NCBI RefSeq assembly: GCF_900142735.1
Contig: NZ_FRBY01000003.1
Coordinates: 434,001-498,000 of the forward strand
Direction: 5' to 3'
Origin: Flavobacterium saccharophilum
Lineage (GTDB): Bacteria > Bacteroidota > Bacteroidia > Flavobacteriales > Flavobacteriaceae
Length of the DNA: 64,000 bases
This document shows positions 62,413 to 64,000 of this stretch, piece by piece. The translations under genes and the position numbers were made by a program. The stretch's first letter is position 1; each line of letters begins with the position of its first letter. Under the pieces are notes generated by a model that was given only the letters and a program-made list of their open reading frames with translations, did no database searches and was not told the origin of the DNA.

Positions 62413-63477
62413 ATGGAAATCAATATTCAACTTAAATCACTGGCTGACAAAATTACACAGCTTAAAAGCAAAATTGAGACTGAAGAGTCTACCAAGCATG
62501 CTTTTGTTTTACCATTCATTCATATTTTAGGATATGACGCTTTTAATCCACTAGAAGTTGTTCCAGAATTTACAGCTGATTTGGGACTCAAAAAAGGAGA
62601 AAAAGTAGATTATGCAATTTTTCAAAATGGCGATCCCATCATTATTGTTGAATGCAAAAGTTGGAAAGAAAAATTGACCGTTCATAATTCGCAATTATTT
62701 CGATATTTCCATGTTACTAAAACAAGATTCGCATTATTAACAAATGGAATTACGTATCAATTTTTTACTGATTTGGATGATCAGAATAAAATGGATGAAA
62801 AACCATTTTTGGAATTTGATATTACCAGCCTTAAAGAAAATACGATTAATGAAATTGCGAAATTTCATAAAACAAATTTTAATGTTGATAATATTGTAAG
62901 TAATGCCAGTTCGCTGAAATATATCAAAGAAATTAAAAAGCAAATCAACGCCGAATTAGAAAATCCTTCTAACGATTTTACTAAACTTTTTGCGAATAAA
63001 GTTTATACTGGAAGACTTACGGAAAAAGTCGTAGATGAATTTAAAGATTTAGTTCAAAAATCAGTTAGTCAATATATTAATGAAAAAATTAATGACAGAC
63101 TAAATGCTGCGCTTACTAAAGAAACGATTAAACAACAGGATGAAGAAATTACAACTATTGAAGAAGACAATAAGGTTAATACAACTGATGAAGAACTAGA
63201 CGGTTATCGTATTGTAGTTGCCATTTTACGACGAAAATTGCCAATTAACCGAATAGTACATCGCGATACGCAATCTTATTTTGGAGTTTTATTAGATGAC
63301 AATAATCGTAAACCTTTATGCAGACTTCATTTAAATGGTGGCAAAAAATATATCAGCCTTTTTAATGACAATAAGAATGAAACAAAATCTGCTCTTTCAA
63401 GTATTGATGACATTTATCAATTTGAAAAAGAGTTACTAGAAACCGTTGCGCTATATGAAACCGAACAAAGTAATTAA
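62413..63477 (+). CDS. PD-(D/E)XK nuclease-domain protein, type I restriction HsdR N-terminus-like
   Basis: A 354-residue cytoplasmic protein. Residues about 25-150 match the HsdR N-terminal domain: LPFIHILGYDAFNPLEVVPE, VDYAIFQNGDPIIIVECKSW with Asp66, Glu80 and Lys82 of the PD-(D/E)XK site, and the QLFRY segment (QxxxY, 94-98). No helicase motor is attached and no methylase or specificity gene is adjacent, so it is not a standard restriction enzyme. A helical part (about 150-245) and a C-terminal domain (about 250-350; RIVVAILRRKLPINRIV, SYFGVLLDDNN) follow. It ends the seven-gene row. Nuclease activity is predicted from motifs only. Confidence 0.82.
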   Translation: MEINIQLKSLADKITQLKSKIETEESTKHAFVLPFIHILGYDAFNPLEVVPEFTADLGLKKGEKVDYAIFQNGDPIIIVECKSWKEKLTVHNSQLFRYFHVTKTRFALLTNGITYQFFTDLDDQNKMDEKPFLEFDITSLKENTINEIAKFHKTNFNVDNIVSNASSLKYIKEIKKQINAELENPSNDFTKLFANKVYTGRLTEKVVDEFKDLVQKSVSQYINEKINDRLNAALTKETIKQQDEEITTIEEDNKVNTTDEELDGYRIVVAILRRKLPINRIVHRDTQSYFGVLLDDNNRKPLCRLHLNGGKKYISLFNDNKNETKSALSSIDDIYQFEKELLETVALYETEQSN

Positions 63478-63554
63478 TCCCGTATAACTACGCATTTATA
63501 AAATATCAGTTCCAATTACTTTTATCAGGCATTAAATATTTTATACAAAAGCCT

Positions 63555-63965
63555 ATGCTAAAAAACTACTTACTATCATTTTTCCTGGTAACTATAGTTT
63601 CCTGTAAAAAAGCAGCTGCTCCGCCTCCTCAAAAAATAAACACATTTTATAAGGAGGTGATTACAGCTGACGACAGAAAAACTATTACTCCTGAAGAAGC
63701 TAAAACTTATCATGTAGATGATGTTTATGAATACAAATACAGGACAGGGAATTCCGGACATTATGAATATAATTATGATGTAAAAGGAATAAACAGCGTT
63801 GGTGATTCTGTTTTCGGAAACATTAACGTTTCCGGAAAATATGGTGCCGGAATATTGATTAATGATTCTATTGCTGATCTTGAAATTAATACCGAGTGGA
63901 TCTCTTTTGGAAAACTAAAAGCAACTGATAAAAAAGGAAATGAATACCAATTAATCGTCAAATAA
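63555..63965 (+). CDS. Lipoprotein of unknown function
   Basis: A 136-residue protein with a lipobox (IVSC, Cys17) and a mature part that is beta-rich (HVDDVYEYKYRTGNSGHYEY, GDSVFGNINVSGKYGAG). No family is recognised. It follows the nuclease-domain gene by 77 bases, and the next exported protein begins 11 bases after its stop. Confidence 0.7.
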   Translation: MLKNYLLSFFLVTIVSCKKAAAPPPQKINTFYKEVITADDRKTITPEEAKTYHVDDVYEYKYRTGNSGHYEYNYDVKGINSVGDSVFGNINVSGKYGAGILINDSIADLEINTEWISFGKLKATDKKGNEYQLIVK

Positions 63966-63976
63966 AAGTCGCCCCA

Positions 63977-64000
63977 ATGAAATATACCCTACTCTTTTTA
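63977..64000 (+). CDS. Start of an exported protein, partial
   Basis: An ATG at 63977 opens MKYTLLFL, the beginning of a probable signal peptide, eleven bases after the previous stop. Only eight codons are in the window, so nothing more can be said. Confidence 0.4.

Overview
The window is AT-rich DNA from a member of the Bacteroidota, most likely a Flavobacterium or close relative. Several independent signs point there. Putative -7 promoter boxes fit the Bacteroidetes form TAnnTTTG. Shine-Dalgarno sequences are mostly absent. There are many lipoproteins, a CarboxypepD_reg-type TonB receptor, a YaiO-type barrel protein, one-gene PAS and hybrid histidine kinases, and a complete xylan/glucuronoxylan locus. 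No rRNA, tRNA, CRISPR array, integrase or transposase was seen. Species is not assigned.

Layout. (1) 1-4.4 kb: a GntR-type regulator between a GH3 beta-glucosidase (cut by the window edge) and a GH78-like hydrolase; both hydrolase genes carry the same promoter/operator arrangement. (2) 4.5-10.5 kb: hybrid kinase, response regulator, YaiO-like TPR/barrel protein, HEAT-repeat protein and a processive GT2 synthase, which look like an exopolysaccharide production and control unit. (3) 10.8-13.9 kb: a scramblase/LURP-one-like protein and a TonB-dependent siderophore-type receptor. (4) 14.2-19.3 kb: an operon of DcaP-like porin, aspartase, asparaginase and a second porin; both enzymes have signal peptides, suggesting periplasmic conversion of asparagine to aspartate to fumarate. 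(5) 19.4-26.1 kb: a regulator with winged-helix-like, FlgO-like and TPR parts, a dienelactone hydrolase, a porin, a DASS/SLC13 dicarboxylate-type permease and a ZIP metal transporter. (6) 26.1-32.4 kb: flavohemoprotein with a CRP/FNR-type site, a small membrane protein, and a response regulator with a 1338-residue multi-PAS kinase.

(7) 32.5-52.3 kb: the xylan locus. It holds an SGNH acetylesterase, transaldolase, xylA, xylB, xylR, GH43, a GPH symporter, GH10 xylanase, mannonate dehydratase, an SDR oxidoreductase, GH67 alpha-glucuronidase, a LacI regulator and a PA14-containing GH3. Together these deacetylate and cut glucuronoxylan, import the products, and feed xylose to xylulose-5-phosphate and glucuronate-derived sugar toward KDG. 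No SusC/SusD pair is present. Copies of the palindrome CAAYCGGTTG mark the likely LacI regulon. Two kinds of intergenic repeat (short GC-rich palindromes and an imperfect repeat of about 80 bp) lie inside this locus.

(8) 52.3-58.9 kb: a DUF4239-like membrane protein, an L,D-transpeptidase, an unrecognised membrane-anchored protein beside a five-fold 9-bp tandem repeat, a tiny lipoprotein, and a TPR kinase with a lipobox next to its response regulator. (9) 59.0-64 kb: a tightly packed seven-gene set (small secreted protein, DUF4236, Excalibur, TerB-like, coiled-coil/4-TM protein, vWA-like lipoprotein, PD-(D/E)XK nuclease-domain protein), then a lipoprotein and the start of another exported protein. 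The seven-gene set is the best candidate in the window for an undescribed system; it is an inference from domains and packing only.
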